Assembly: GCA_028698585.1 (NCBI GenBank)
Contig: JAQVWG010000012.1
Span: 1 to 53,102 of the forward strand
DNA length: 53,102 bases
Reading direction: 5' to 3'
Origin: Clostridia bacterium
Lineage (GTDB): Bacteria; Bacillota; Clostridia; Christensenellales; CAG-314
This document shows, one piece after another, positions 37,345-47,965 of this stretch (position 1 is its first letter; every line of letters starts with the position of its first letter). Both the position numbers and the translations under genes were made by a program. The notes under the pieces are model-generated. The model worked only from the letters and a program-made list of their open reading frames with translations. It did not search any database and was not told the origin of the DNA.

Positions 37345-39707
37345 TTAACGATAAGACATTAATTAAATTAGAATATGCGAGAGTGTTACAACTAGTAGCA
37401 CAGAGGACAAGGAGCGCACTGGCACGCAACCTCGTATTGGAAACGCAACCTATGAGTGACTGCGATACTGTAGCAGGATTACTAGCGCAGACAAGCGAAG
37501 CCATAGAATACATTAATAATGCTGTTACGCCAGACTATACATTCGATGATGCGACAATAGTGCTGGGCAAGGCGAGGGTGTGCTCCACTCTTAATTTGAG
37601 AGAGCTATTATGCGTTATGCGATTATTAAGAGTTTCTAGGCAGATTAGAACATTACTTAATTCTTACCATAATGAAAGGATAGTATGGATAGCACAGAAA
37701 ACAGATGAAATCTATACTAATCACAACTTGGAGGAACTGCTCGATTATAGCATTATATCCGAGGAGGAATTGAACGATAAGGCCAGCGACACGCTCTTTT
37801 CTATTCGCAAGAAGATTAAGAAGGTAAACGCAGACATCAGGGAAAAACTTAATAGTTATACTCGCAGTAAGGATATGGCTATGTATTTACAAGATGCCAT
37901 TGTAACCATGCGTGGTGGCAGATATGTTATACCGGTCAAGCAGGAGTATAAGAATTATGTCAAGGGCCTAGTGCATGACCAATCTGCGTCTGGCTCGACA
38001 TTGTTTATAGAGCCACTAGCCATAGTCAACCTTAATAATAATCTCAAGACTCTATTGCTAGAGGAGGCAGAAGAGATAGAGAGGATTCTTGTCGAGTTAA
38101 CAAGAATGGTTAACGAGGTGGAGAAATCCCTGTCTAATAACCAGAATATAATTGCGCTACTAGACAGCGTTTTCGCACGAGGGCTGTATGCTATTGACAT
38201 TAAGGGGGTAATGCCCAAAGTGAACGACAGTGGCTATGTGTCGCTTATAAGGGCAAGACATCCCCTTATTGACAAGCATAAAGTAGTACCCATAAGTATA
38301 TCGTTCGGACGGGGACACTCCATAGTGGTCGTGACAGGTCCTAACACGGGTGGTAAAACGGTGTCTCTCAAGACTGTAGGATTGTTCTGTATTATGGCAA
38401 GCAGTGGACTATATTTACCGGCAGATGATGGTACCGAGATAAGTGTGTTCGAGAATATATTCTGTGACATAGGAGACGAGCAGAGTATCGAGCAGAACCT
38501 GTCGACGTTTTCTAGCCACATACTTAACATCAAGAGCATAACCGAGCAGTTGAATAAGCAGACGCTAGTATTGCTAGATGAACTTGGTGCAGGCACCGAG
38601 CCTAACGAGGGAGCAGCTATTGCTCTGGCTATCACAGAGTATATACTCAACAGTGGAGCTAAGGCTGTGTTAACTACTCACTATGGACAACTTAAGGAAT
38701 ACTCTCTTGTAACTGAGGGCATAGAGAACGCTTGTATGGAGTTTGATATCAATACTTTGGCGCCGACATACAAGTTAATTATGGGCATACCGGGCAGTAG
38801 TAATGCCATCATCATAGCGCAGAAACTGGGTCTATCCAGACAGATTATTGCATCTGCGAGGGATAAGATATCAGCAGAGAAAATTACTTTTGAGGGAGTA
38901 TTGCAAAGAGCAGAGCAGGTAAGACAGGCGAGCGAACAACAAAAAGAGGAAGTCGAATCCATCAAAAGAGAGCTATATGAGCAACTACAGAAGGCTAGAG
39001 CGCAGAATGAAACATTACTTGTCGAACGCGAGAAACTGCTTAAGAAGTCGCAACTAGAGGTACGCCAAGTGGTATTGCAAGCGCAAGAGGAGGCAACGGA
39101 ATTACTCAATCAGTTGAAAGAAATACTCAATAAAAAAGAGTATGATGACTCAACCATTTTCCATGCACGCAAGATTGTCAAGGAGATTAAGGATAAGAAG
39201 TACGTGTCGCAGGAGAGCGAAGAGGACGCTGTATTTGTCGGCGACAAGGTCAAGATTGATATGGCCAAGGTGGGGGACGACGTGTATATCAAACCATTGA
39301 AGAATGTGGGTAAGATTGTCAAGTTCGAGAAGAAGAACAGAGTGCTTGTTCAGTGTGGCAACATGACTACAACTGTTGATGCTGATGATTTGTACGAGAG
39401 CTATGACGCAGGTCAGAGCAAGAAGAAATATCAACCGACCAAGACTACCATAAGAAAACAATATGTACCGAGCGAAATTAATGTGCTTGGTCAAACGGTG
39501 CTGGAGGCAACAGACAATGTCGATAAGTTCCTAGATGACGCCGTATACGCAGGGCTAGAAACAGTGCGTGTTGTCCATGGTATAGGGACGGGTAAATTGA
39601 GAGATGGCTTGCATAGTTATTTTGGCAGACATCCGCATGTGGCTGAGTATAGACTAGGCGTATATGGCGAGGGCGAAGGTGGAGTTACCATAATTAAACT
39701 CAAATAA
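37341..39707 (+). CDS. mutS2: MutS2 (RqcU) ATPase with Smr domain
   Basis: 788 residues. MutS-type ATPase with Walker A GPNTGGKTVSLK (from about residue 333), Walker B LVLLDELGAGTEPNEG, long coiled coil (about 510-610) and a C-terminal Smr domain (last 75 residues, RVVHGIGTGKLRDGL). MutS2 does not perform mismatch repair; it limits recombination and acts on collided ribosomes. It follows pheT by overlap; zapA, often found between them, is absent. Confidence 0.95.
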   Translation: MINDKTLIKLEYARVLQLVAQRTRSALARNLVLETQPMSDCDTVAGLLAQTSEAIEYINNAVTPDYTFDDATIVLGKARVCSTLNLRELLCVMRLLRVSRQIRTLLNSYHNERIVWIAQKTDEIYTNHNLEELLDYSIISEEELNDKASDTLFSIRKKIKKVNADIREKLNSYTRSKDMAMYLQDAIVTMRGGRYVIPVKQEYKNYVKGLVHDQSASGSTLFIEPLAIVNLNNNLKTLLLEEAEEIERILVELTRMVNEVEKSLSNNQNIIALLDSVFARGLYAIDIKGVMPKVNDSGYVSLIRARHPLIDKHKVVPISISFGRGHSIVVVTGPNTGGKTVSLKTVGLFCIMASSGLYLPADDGTEISVFENIFCDIGDEQSIEQNLSTFSSHILNIKSITEQLNKQTLVLLDELGAGTEPNEGAAIALAITEYILNSGAKAVLTTHYGQLKEYSLVTEGIENACMEFDINTLAPTYKLIMGIPGSSNAIIIAQKLGLSRQIIASARDKISAEKITFEGVLQRAEQVRQASEQQKEEVESIKRELYEQLQKARAQNETLLVEREKLLKKSQLEVRQVVLQAQEEATELLNQLKEILNKKEYDDSTIFHARKIVKEIKDKKYVSQESEEDAVFVGDKVKIDMAKVGDDVYIKPLKNVGKIVKFEKKNRVLVQCGNMTTTVDADDLYESYDAGQSKKKYQPTKTTIRKQYVPSEINVLGQTVLEATDNVDKFLDDAVYAGLETVRVVHGIGTGKLRDGLHSYFGRHPHVAEYRLGVYGEGEGGVTIIKLK

Positions 39708-39865
39708 CGGTAAATATGGTTCACTAGAAACGTTAATTATCAACTCAGCGTGATATAATCAAACTATATTATAGATATGACCGTCCTTAATGACGGCATA
39801 TTGATTATCGCAACGGCTAGTTAGCGTACATACAATTAAAAAACATAAGGTATTACAGTAATATT

Positions 39866-40999
39866 ATGATATATTTTGACAATTCAGCAACTACTGTGGT
39901 AGACATAGACGTAGAAAAAGTTATGCATAAGTACCATTGTGAGGCATACTACAATGCCTCTTCATTGCATAAGTTTTCGCTAGACGTTAAGAAAGATATA
40001 CAGCAAGCGCGCCAAGTTATGGCTAATGCAATCGGCTGTTATGCAAGCGAAATATATTTTACGGGTTCAGGAACAGAAGCTGATAATATGGCCATAAGTG
40101 GTTCAATCAGGCGAAAAGGTAACATAGTTACTTCGTATGCTGAACATTCGGCAGTTCTGAATACAGTTATGCAGTTTAGGTCTAAGGGGTATGAGATACG
40201 TTTATGTAATTTGATGAGCGATGGGCGTATAGATATACAGCATTTAGCTTCTCTTGTTGATAATGACACCGTAGTCGTTACTGCTATGTATGTTAACAAC
40301 GAGACTGGCGCTGTCAATGATATCGAACGAATTGTAAGACTAGTTAAGGGAATTAATGCCCAAACACTGGTTATGTGTGACGGCGTGCAGGCGCTGGGCA
40401 AAATACCAGTTGATGTCAAAAAACTTGGAATTGACTTTTTTACGTTTTCTGGACACAAGATACACGCAAGTAAGGGGATAGGTGGGCTATACATCAAGAA
40501 TGGAGTTCATATTAATCCTATTATACATGGCGGTGGGCAGGAGTCAAATCTGAGGTCTGGTACCGAGTATGTTGCTGGTATAATGGGTATGGCTTGTGCA
40601 ACAACTAAGGCAATTGCCACTATGCAGAGCAATAGCATTAAGTATGCAGAGTACAAGAGTATAATATGCAACAGATTGCAGGAGATAGGGCACTACGTTC
40701 TGCTCTGTCCGGATAACTCTGTGCCTTCTATACTGGCGATTGGGCTAGAGGATATTAGGTCTAACACTTTACTTAATCTGCTGGAACAACAGGACGTCAT
40801 TATCGGACTAGGCTCCGCATGCAATTCTAAGAAAGGTATAAGTAAAGGCATTCAAGCGACTGGTCTCGATGCCAAGTACCTCAATGGAATAGTAAGAATA
40901 AGTTTTAGCAGATACAATACCGTTCAAGATGTCGACCAGTTGGCAAATTGCTTAGTCGATTCTATTAAGCAGTTAAGACGAATGTTAGGGTTGACGTAA
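39866..40999 (+). CDS. Cysteine desulfurase (NifS/IscS family)
   Basis: 377 residues, PLP enzyme that takes sulfur from cysteine. Start IYFDNSATTVVD, PLP lysine Lys198 in FSGHKIHASKG, catalytic Cys319 in GSACNSKKG. Its partner thiI lies downstream in the same direction, as in Bacillota where such a pair makes 4-thiouridine at tRNA position 8. A hairpin (CCGTC/GACGG) lies at 39782-39797 in the leader. The last 13 codons are repeated three more times downstream. Confidence 0.94.
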   Translation: MIYFDNSATTVVDIDVEKVMHKYHCEAYYNASSLHKFSLDVKKDIQQARQVMANAIGCYASEIYFTGSGTEADNMAISGSIRRKGNIVTSYAEHSAVLNTVMQFRSKGYEIRLCNLMSDGRIDIQHLASLVDNDTVVVTAMYVNNETGAVNDIERIVRLVKGINAQTLVMCDGVQALGKIPVDVKKLGIDFFTFSGHKIHASKGIGGLYIKNGVHINPIIHGGGQESNLRSGTEYVAGIMGMACATTKAIATMQSNSIKYAEYKSIICNRLQEIGHYVLLCPDNSVPSILAIGLEDIRSNTLLNLLEQQDVIIGLGSACNSKKGISKGIQATGLDAKYLNGIVRISFSRYNTVQDVDQLANCLVDSIKQLRRMLGLT

Positions 41000-41400
41000 T
41001 TCTCGCTGAGTCGCTATATATAGGGTTACAGCACTCTATAAATTGATTAGTTATAATCAATGCATAGCAGTTGGATTAACGCCTTGAGGACTCTATTAAG
41101 CAGTTAAGACGAATGTTAGGGTTGACGTAATTCTCACTGAGTAGCTGGAATATGGCGTTAACTGTCGCAACTATGGATTGATTAGTTATAACATCAATGC
41201 GTAGTACTTGGTCTAACGCCTTGAGGACTCTATTAAGCGATTAAGACGAATGTTAGGGTTGACGTAATTCTCACTGAGTAGCTGGAATACGGCTTTAACT
41301 GTCGCAACTATGGATTGATTAGTTATAACATCAATGCGTAGTACTTGGTCTAACGCCTTGAGGACTCTATTAAGCAGTTAAGACTATTGTAGGGATTAAT
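40961..41400 (+). repeat. Tandem array of the cysteine desulfurase 3' end (four copies)
   Basis: Copies of the gene end (tctattaagcagttaagacg) start at 40961, 41092, 41229 and 41366: periods 131, 137 and 137 bp. Copies 2 and 3 are nearly identical along their full length including the spacer; copy 1, with the real gene end, has a more diverged spacer. Copy 4 is truncated. The remainder to 41673 (before thiI) shows no gene. Confidence 0.95.
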
Positions 41401-41673
41401 ATAACGCTGACCTAGAGTTATGGTAAGCTTGTCTGCAGTGTAAATCTAGTCTACGGTTGACTGGTGAATAAGAATTATTAAGGTATATTTACCACAGGAG
41501 TTACTATGCTCATCTTGCCGTGTTTACGCTACACTGCGTTGTGCATTAACGACAGCCATTTCATTTAACACGTGCTAGTGTACACGAGTACATTAGGTAG
41601 ATATATCGGGACAGGTTAGGTTGGCACAGCCAAGAGGAATATAAGTAGTATAAGGGAGTAAATAGTTGGAGAG

Positions 41674-42822
41674 ATGAACGTAATTATTATTAGATATAGC
41701 GAGATACATTTGAAGGGTAGGAACCGTGGTTACTTTGAAAGTGTCTTGATCAAGAATATCAAGACTGTATTATCAGGGTATGAGTACACATTCACTAAGA
41801 ACACCGCAAGGTATACTATAACTAACTATTCTCAAGAACAAGAGGCTGAGATTATAGATATATTGTCTGCAGTATTCGGTATCAGCTCCATTAGTATTGC
41901 CAAGCAAGTCGATACGGATATGGAGCAGATAGCCAGTGCATGTATATCACTCAGCCATACAAGTGGCACATTCAAGGTAGAAACTAACAGGGCAGACAAG
42001 ACATATGAGTTGAACTCACAGGAGATATCTGCCAAGATAGGCGGTAGCATACTGGCAAGCAACCCTAAATTAAGAGTTGATGTACACAACCCTGACTGGA
42101 TAATTTATATCGATGTCAGGGAGAATAAGAAGACGTTCTGTTACCGAGAGGCTATCAAGTGTGTTAATGGCATGCCTGTCGGAACTGGTGGCAAGGGAGT
42201 ACTGCTACTGTCTGGAGGAATAGATAGTCCTGTAGCTGGTTATATGATGGCAAAGCGTGGCATGTCGTTGAGGGCACTACATTTCCATAGTTATCCCTAC
42301 ACGAGTGCGCTCGCCAAGGAGAAGGTTATTACGCTCGCCAAATTGATGAAAAAATACTGTATCAATTTAACAATAGACATCGTAAATGTAGCTGATATAC
42401 AGACGGCAATTCATAACAGCTGTAGGGAGGACTACATGATAACAATCTTGCGCAGATTCATGATGCGCATTGCCCAGAGGGTCGCAGACAGGATAGACGC
42501 GTCAGTATTGATAACCGGTGAGAGTCTAGGTCAAGTAGCTAGCCAAACTGTTGAGAGTCTAGTGTCTACGTCAAGTGTAACTGATAAACTTATTCTGCGT
42601 CCGTTAATAGGATTTGACAAAGAAGAGATTATTGCGATAGCCAAAAGAATAGGTACATTTGATACATCTATACAACCATTCGAGGATTGTTGCACTGTAT
42701 TCCTGCCTAAGAGTCCAGTCATTCATCCTAAATTATCTGATGTAGTACGAATAGAATCTGCTCTTGATATAGATACGTTAGTCGAGCAGTCCCTGTCTAA
42801 TATTGAGACGATTATTCTATAA
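41674..42822 (+). CDS. thiI: tRNA 4-thiouridine synthase ThiI
   Basis: 382 residues: N-terminal ferredoxin-like and THUMP domains (RYSEIHLKGRNRGYFE at the start), then a PP-loop ATPase (SGGIDSP, 180-186) and the family ending EDCCTVFLPKSP. No C-terminal rhodanese domain, as usual in Bacillota, where a dedicated cysteine desulfurase hands over sulfur directly. ATG 41674 matches the homologous N-terminus although GGAGAG is very close to it. Confidence 0.94.
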   Translation: MNVIIIRYSEIHLKGRNRGYFESVLIKNIKTVLSGYEYTFTKNTARYTITNYSQEQEAEIIDILSAVFGISSISIAKQVDTDMEQIASACISLSHTSGTFKVETNRADKTYELNSQEISAKIGGSILASNPKLRVDVHNPDWIIYIDVRENKKTFCYREAIKCVNGMPVGTGGKGVLLLSGGIDSPVAGYMMAKRGMSLRALHFHSYPYTSALAKEKVITLAKLMKKYCINLTIDIVNVADIQTAIHNSCREDYMITILRRFMMRIAQRVADRIDASVLITGESLGQVASQTVESLVSTSSVTDKLILRPLIGFDKEEIIAIAKRIGTFDTSIQPFEDCCTVFLPKSPVIHPKLSDVVRIESALDIDTLVEQSLSNIETIIL

Positions 42823-43377
42823 TATAAGCATATATGTTGTACTATTATAGACATAGTATGACATATTATGACATTTCCGCAAACAATATGAATATTGCTT
42901 GTTCGTCCTATGTACTTATGGATGTCGCAGATACTATAACCTAGAGCATACAGTAACTATTATCGATTATGTTCGCTAATATTCCGCAGTATTGCTTTAA
43001 CCTATAGTTAATTATGCAACTCCTAGTATACTGTTATTGGTGACTTAACCTAAGGCACTGCAGTTAACTAATGCTAATAGCGTCCGTTTCAATAAGTTTA
43101 TGTTTGCTGTTGTTGCACCACCTTGATGTAATCAATTACCATTAGTTAATATATAATTAACCAGTTAAACCTTCGATAAAGGAACGCCACCAACCCTTGT
43201 TCTGGTGTGGCTTATGCTCGGTGTTATGGTTTAATTTACACTCCTAGTATACTGTTATTGGTGACTTAACCTAAGGCACTGCAGTTAACTAATGCTAATA
43301 GCGTCCGGTTCAATTAGTTTATGTTTGCTGTTGTTGCACCATCTTGATGTAATCATTTACCATTAGTTAATATATAA
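42823..43377. repeat. 221-bp tandem duplication at the PBP 3' end in a gene-free gap
   Basis: The sequence from about 43021 recurs from about 43242 with a 221-bp period (tcctagtatactgttattgg and ccagttaaaccttcgataaa both found twice, at 43021/43242 and 43161/43382). The second copy enters the PBP gene from its 3' side, so the upstream copy (about 43161-43210) is a duplicated PBP tail on the minus strand. 42823-43020 shows nothing but short gacatagtatgacat-type repeats. Confidence 0.9.
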
Positions 43378-45657
43378 TTAACCAGTTAAACCTTCGATAA
43401 AGGAACGCCACCAACCCTTGTTCTGGTCGGGCTCAGTTTGTTCTGTTGTTGATTCAGTAAATGGTATAGTTACGGTTACTTTATTAGAACATAGTATCTC
43501 TTTGGTATCGATAACTCTCGTAAGGAAATATGTGTATGTCGAACCTTCTGTAAGGCTCTTATCCATGTACTTTCCGTTTAGTTGTGAACAATCGTTACTG
43601 AGGAGTGTGGCATTATCGTTGTTAATCCTATATAGTCTATATTGTGGCAACTCACTTGACATATTGACTATTATTGAGTTGTCGTACCTGACAAGTGACA
43701 GTTTTACTATATCGTCCTTAATGTCTATCGTGATTGGAGCGTTGTCCCTACTAAAGTATTCACTCATATAATCCCTAGACTTGCCAGCCAGTGCCACTAT
43801 GTGTTTATCCTTAAGCATTCTGCTATCTACTTGATATACTGCTACGCTGTTAGGCTGAACGAAATCCTCAGGGTAGTAGTCTACGTACGTGTGCGTAAGT
43901 ATATCTTTAGCAATAATGGTTGGCGCACCTCCACCTAGTAGAGTGGGAGCAAGATTGCTATCTGTATCGCTTATCCATACGCAAAATGTGTGTTGTGACG
44001 TATATCCTACAGATATTGCATCACTGTTACTAATTGTTGTACCTACCGTGCCCGTCTTACACGCTACTTGATAGGGCAGAGAGGATAGCCCTCTCGCTGT
44101 TCCTTCTTGAACTGCAGAGATGAGTAGCTGAGTAGATAAGAATGCTGTGTCAGGTGAATAAACAGACTGGTTATTAGTTTGATGTTGATATATGCACCTG
44201 CCTTGACTGTGAATACTCTTAATTAGCGATGCATTGCATATATTACCCTGTCGTGCGAATGTAGAGTACGCCGAAGCAAGGGTTAGTATATCTACGCCTT
44301 GGCTATAGTTACCCAGTGCTAGTGTTAGATTATCGTCTGCATCTGTAATCCTGATACCTAGTTTAGCAGAATACTCCTGCGATTTAGCTATGCCGATAGA
44401 ATTGAGAATACTTGTCGCACACGCATTAGAACTGTTGGCGAATGCTCGCTTGATAGTTGTCCAACCAAGGTAACTGTTGTTATAGTTATCCGGTGAATAG
44501 CCATTGAAGTCAGTCTTCTCGTCCAGTATGGGTGTTACTAGCGTAATTGCCTTACATTCGAGTGCTGGTGCATAGACAGCGAATGTTTTGGCTGTTGAAC
44601 CTATCTGTCTGTGTTGTCTAAGGAAGTCAAACGCGTTTAGGCAGTAATACGCACTAACGCCACACGTATTATTGTCTAGCACTAAAGCGCTCTTTTGTGC
44701 TGGCGCGCCTGATTGAGTTGTTGATGTATCCCTATTGATAGAGTCAATTAAACTATCCTGAGCATTCTGGTCTAAGTAAGTGTGTATAACCAGTTCGCTC
44801 TTGGTCAATTGCATGGGGGAAACGCCCAGTATTTGGCATGCCTGATATATGACTGCGTCAGCATAGTCTTGCTGTTTAATAGTTGACCTAGGGCTATTGT
44901 CAATATGTTCTAATAGGGCTGTGTCGTACTGTTCTTGAGTGATTAACGATTGCGTAAGCATAGCACCTAGCACTGTATTGCGCCTGCTGATACACTTATT
45001 AATGTCAGTGAATGGAGAATAATTGTTCGGGGACTGTATGATACCAGCCAACATAGCGCTTTGAGACAGCGTCAGCTCGCTGGCACTCTTGTCAAAATAC
45101 AGATTGGACGCAACCTCAATGCCGTATGCGTTGCCACCAAAATATATAGTGTTGAGATACATTTGGAGTATTTCTTTCTTACTGTATTGACTCTCGAGGC
45201 GCCTAGCGAGGATAATCTCATTGACCTTGCGCTTGATTGTTTTGTCGTTGTTGAGGTGAGTGTTCTTGATAAGTTGCTGTGAAATGGTAGATGCGCCTTC
45301 TTTAATAGAACGACTACTGATGTTATTTTTCAGTGCTCTCAGAATACTTCTTACATCCACTCCATTGTGGGAGTAGAATCGTTTGTCTTCTATACTGATA
45401 AATGCATCTAGCGTGTACTGATTGAGGAGTGTTATATCTACGTTCTTAGCATTATTGATAAGTAACGTCTCATTAATGGGTTGACCATTGACGTCAAGTA
45501 TTACCACTCTGCTACTGAATGCCTTGAGCTTACATTCATCAAATCGCACATAATCATCGCTTGACACTATTACCGCAAGGGTAATAATAATTAACAGAAT
45601 TATAGCGCTGAGGAAACTGACTATAGTGATTAAGGCTATTTTGAGTTTTTTGTTCAT
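43378..45657 (-). CDS. Class A penicillin-binding protein (PBP1A type)
   Basis: 759 residues, bifunctional peptidoglycan synthase. Membrane helix at about 7-31; glycosyltransferase domain with Glu90 in SIEDKRFYSHNGVD, EGASTISQQLIKN and RRLESQYSKKEILQMYLN; transpeptidase domain with Ser354 and Lys357 in GSTAKTF, SSN in ANSSNACATS, and KTG in ACKTGTVGTT. The C-terminus has a fibronectin-like segment (YRLYRINNDN to VTVTIPF). The start ATG at 45657 lacks a recognisable ribosome site. Opposite in direction to its neighbours. Confidence 0.94.
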   Translation of the reverse strand: MNKKLKIALITIVSFLSAIILLIIITLAVIVSSDDYVRFDECKLKAFSSRVVILDVNGQPINETLLINNAKNVDITLLNQYTLDAFISIEDKRFYSHNGVDVRSILRALKNNISSRSIKEGASTISQQLIKNTHLNNDKTIKRKVNEIILARRLESQYSKKEILQMYLNTIYFGGNAYGIEVASNLYFDKSASELTLSQSAMLAGIIQSPNNYSPFTDINKCISRRNTVLGAMLTQSLITQEQYDTALLEHIDNSPRSTIKQQDYADAVIYQACQILGVSPMQLTKSELVIHTYLDQNAQDSLIDSINRDTSTTQSGAPAQKSALVLDNNTCGVSAYYCLNAFDFLRQHRQIGSTAKTFAVYAPALECKAITLVTPILDEKTDFNGYSPDNYNNSYLGWTTIKRAFANSSNACATSILNSIGIAKSQEYSAKLGIRITDADDNLTLALGNYSQGVDILTLASAYSTFARQGNICNASLIKSIHSQGRCIYQHQTNNQSVYSPDTAFLSTQLLISAVQEGTARGLSSLPYQVACKTGTVGTTISNSDAISVGYTSQHTFCVWISDTDSNLAPTLLGGGAPTIIAKDILTHTYVDYYPEDFVQPNSVAVYQVDSRMLKDKHIVALAGKSRDYMSEYFSRDNAPITIDIKDDIVKLSLVRYDNSIIVNMSSELPQYRLYRINNDNATLLSNDCSQLNGKYMDKSLTEGSTYTYFLTRVIDTKEILCSNKVTVTIPFTESTTEQTEPDQNKGWWRSFIEGLTG

Positions 45658-46216
45658 ATTGATATTATTTGATTATGTGTCTATATTTATTTACACCAAT
45701 AAGCAGAATGAGCAAATGTATAGGTGTTAATGAAACAGTCATATTCTGGTGTTAAGCTCTAATTACATAGTCTTGAATTATCGCTCTGTCTACATGCGCG
45801 CATAAATGGCACCATCGTGGCAAGGAAAGCAATAGTAATACTCCTAAGCATTAATAAGCTAATAATTATATCCGTTATATAGGTAAGTACCAATGCAGTT
45901 ATTGATAAGTATGTATCAATCCATAAGCGAATTGACTATTAAATATTAGCAGAGGAACTTAACGTATGGGGCATTAATTAACTATGCTGTCACTCTGTGT
46001 GTTGTCAAGCATTTGATTTACAACATGTTGATATATCTTAACTCTGCACGTGAGCAATTACAGGTATTATGGCTATAGCAACCAAATTATAGTTAAGTGT
46101 TAATTGGCGCATATACTGTGCAACATATAACTGTGACGACAGAGTATAGGTTGTGTGCGTTTGTGTTGCGCTGAGTAGATACTTAGCATGACAGCAAGAT
46201 ATTTTGTAGTTTTCTC
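45658..46216. other. Divergent gap between PBP and miaB
   Basis: No gene and no array that I can see. It must hold the PBP promoter (minus strand), for which I find only weak candidates, and at its right end the miaB promoter. Confidence 0.5.
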
Positions 46217-46245
46217 TTGAATAATACACAAAAAGCAGTTATAAT
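46217..46245 (+). promoter_or_regulatory. miaB promoter
   Basis: TTGAAT (46217-46222), 17-base spacer, consensus TATAAT (46240-46245). Transcription from here excludes any start codon before about 46252. Confidence 0.72.
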
Positions 46246-46267
46246 GAGATTAAGTAAGGAGAATAGA

Positions 46268-47578
46268 GTGAATTACTATATTAAGACGTACGGCTGTCAA
46301 ATGAATGTACACGAGTCGGAAAAAATAGCCAATATATTAGTCGAGTTAGGGTATCAAGAGTGTACAGATATGAGTACGGCTGATATTATCGTGTTCAATA
46401 CCTGTTGCATTAGGGGGACTGCCGAGGACAAGATTAAGGCTCATATCGGAGAGGTTAAGCACATCAAGAAGGCAAACCCTAACTTAATCGTAGCTGTATG
46501 TGGGTGTATGTCGCAACAGGAGGGTGTCGCACAATCGCTACTGAATCGATTTCCGTTTATCAATATTGTACTGGGGACGACTAATCTTCACCTGCTCAAA
46601 GAACGGATTGCACAAGTCAAGAACAGTAAACGATATGCTAACACCGACTATTGCCACCATGCAGAGCTAGAGTCTTATCGAACAAGTACACCTAACGGAT
46701 GGGTTAATATAATATATGGTTGTAATAATTATTGCACTTACTGCATAGTCCCACATGTTAGGGGTAGAGAACAGAGTCGACAGGAGGATAATATTGTTGA
46801 CGAAGTAACGCAACTGCTCGAGAATGGTTATAAGGAAATCACATTGCTTGGACAGAATGTTAATTCTTATGGCAAAGACTTGAACGATGGCAGTAGTTTT
46901 GCCGGATTACTTAATAGGTTGGCTGAGTTGCCGTATAGATATAGGTTGAGATTTATTACTTCGCACCCTAAGGATTTGAGTGATGAAGTCATAGACGCTA
47001 TCGCCAGACATGATAATATATGCAAGAGCATACATTTGCCAGTTCAAAGCGGCAGCACCGATATACTTAGGCGTATGAACAGGAGATATACTCGTGAGGA
47101 TTATATCGCACTTGTGGACCGCATACGGGCATCTATACCGAATGTCGGCATTACTAGCGATATAATGGTCGGCTTTCCCAATGAGACAGAACAAGATTTT
47201 TTCGATACGCTGGACCTAGTTAACAGAGTTAGGTTTTCGTCACTATTCTGCTTCATCTACTCGCGTCGCAAGGGTACCCCTGCTTATAGCATGGATAATC
47301 AAGTGAGCATCGAGGTCAAGAGAGATCGCATTAAGCGCCTTATTACCACACAGAATATTATTACTAATCAAGTGAGCCAAGAGTATCACGGCAAGGTGTA
47401 TGAGATACTTGTAGAAGATAGGAATGATAAATACGATAATACCTACTGTGGTCGCACTGACTGTGGCAGACTAGTCAACTTTGGGTGTGACACTGACTTA
47501 ATAGGACAGTTCGTTAATGTGCGCATTAGGAAATCAGCATCTGCCACGCTATGGGGCGACCTAGTAATGGACGGATAG
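46268..47578 (+). CDS. miaB: tRNA-2-methylthio-N6-dimethylallyladenosine synthase
   Basis: 436 residues. UPF0004 domain with three cluster cysteines (TYGCQMN, FNTCCIRG, VAVCGCMSQ), radical SAM motif CNNYCTYC (Cys152, 156, 159) and a C-terminal TRAM domain. Methylthiolates i6A37 made by MiaA, which is encoded downstream. Start is GTG 46268, 6 bases after AAGGAG; the frame is open to 46217 but that part overlaps the promoter. Confidence 0.95.
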   Translation: MNYYIKTYGCQMNVHESEKIANILVELGYQECTDMSTADIIVFNTCCIRGTAEDKIKAHIGEVKHIKKANPNLIVAVCGCMSQQEGVAQSLLNRFPFINIVLGTTNLHLLKERIAQVKNSKRYANTDYCHHAELESYRTSTPNGWVNIIYGCNNYCTYCIVPHVRGREQSRQEDNIVDEVTQLLENGYKEITLLGQNVNSYGKDLNDGSSFAGLLNRLAELPYRYRLRFITSHPKDLSDEVIDAIARHDNICKSIHLPVQSGSTDILRRMNRRYTREDYIALVDRIRASIPNVGITSDIMVGFPNETEQDFFDTLDLVNRVRFSSLFCFIYSRRKGTPAYSMDNQVSIEVKRDRIKRLITTQNIITNQVSQEYHGKVYEILVEDRNDKYDNTYCGRTDCGRLVNFGCDTDLIGQFVNVRIRKSASATLWGDLVMDG

Positions 47579-47965
47579 GAGCATGACAATTAACTGCTCA
47601 TTGTAGTTATCCCATTATCAGCGATTATCCAGCATAACACGATGTTAACTCAATAATCTGGACTAATATTTACCGACAATAGTTCTGTAATTGTGGGGAA
47701 GAGGGACTCCGTTGGCATTTCATAACTGACGGTTAGATTATTCTGTAGTCCAATATTATGCGCATTCATATCAACAGCCAGTACAGATTACTCTTACACC
47801 GCTCTTCCTTCTATTACATGGCTGTATGGTAATATTGCGTATATGGTCTGTTACTGTTCCAAGGGGGACAACATCCATTATGTTGTACTGCGCATAGGGG
47901 AGCAACATCGATATAACTGTATGGTTTGCGTTCAGAATGATAAACAAGTGATGTCCATAGTGGTA
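47579..47965. other. Gap at the usual mutS position
   Basis: No gene. In many Bacillota mutS lies between miaB and mutL; I find no recognisable MutS fragment here in any frame. Confidence 0.6.

Noticed and set aside
37341-39707. MutS2 as a replacement for the missing MutS
   Set aside because: MutS2 lacks the mismatch-recognition domain, carries an Smr domain, and is not known to work with MutL in mismatch repair.
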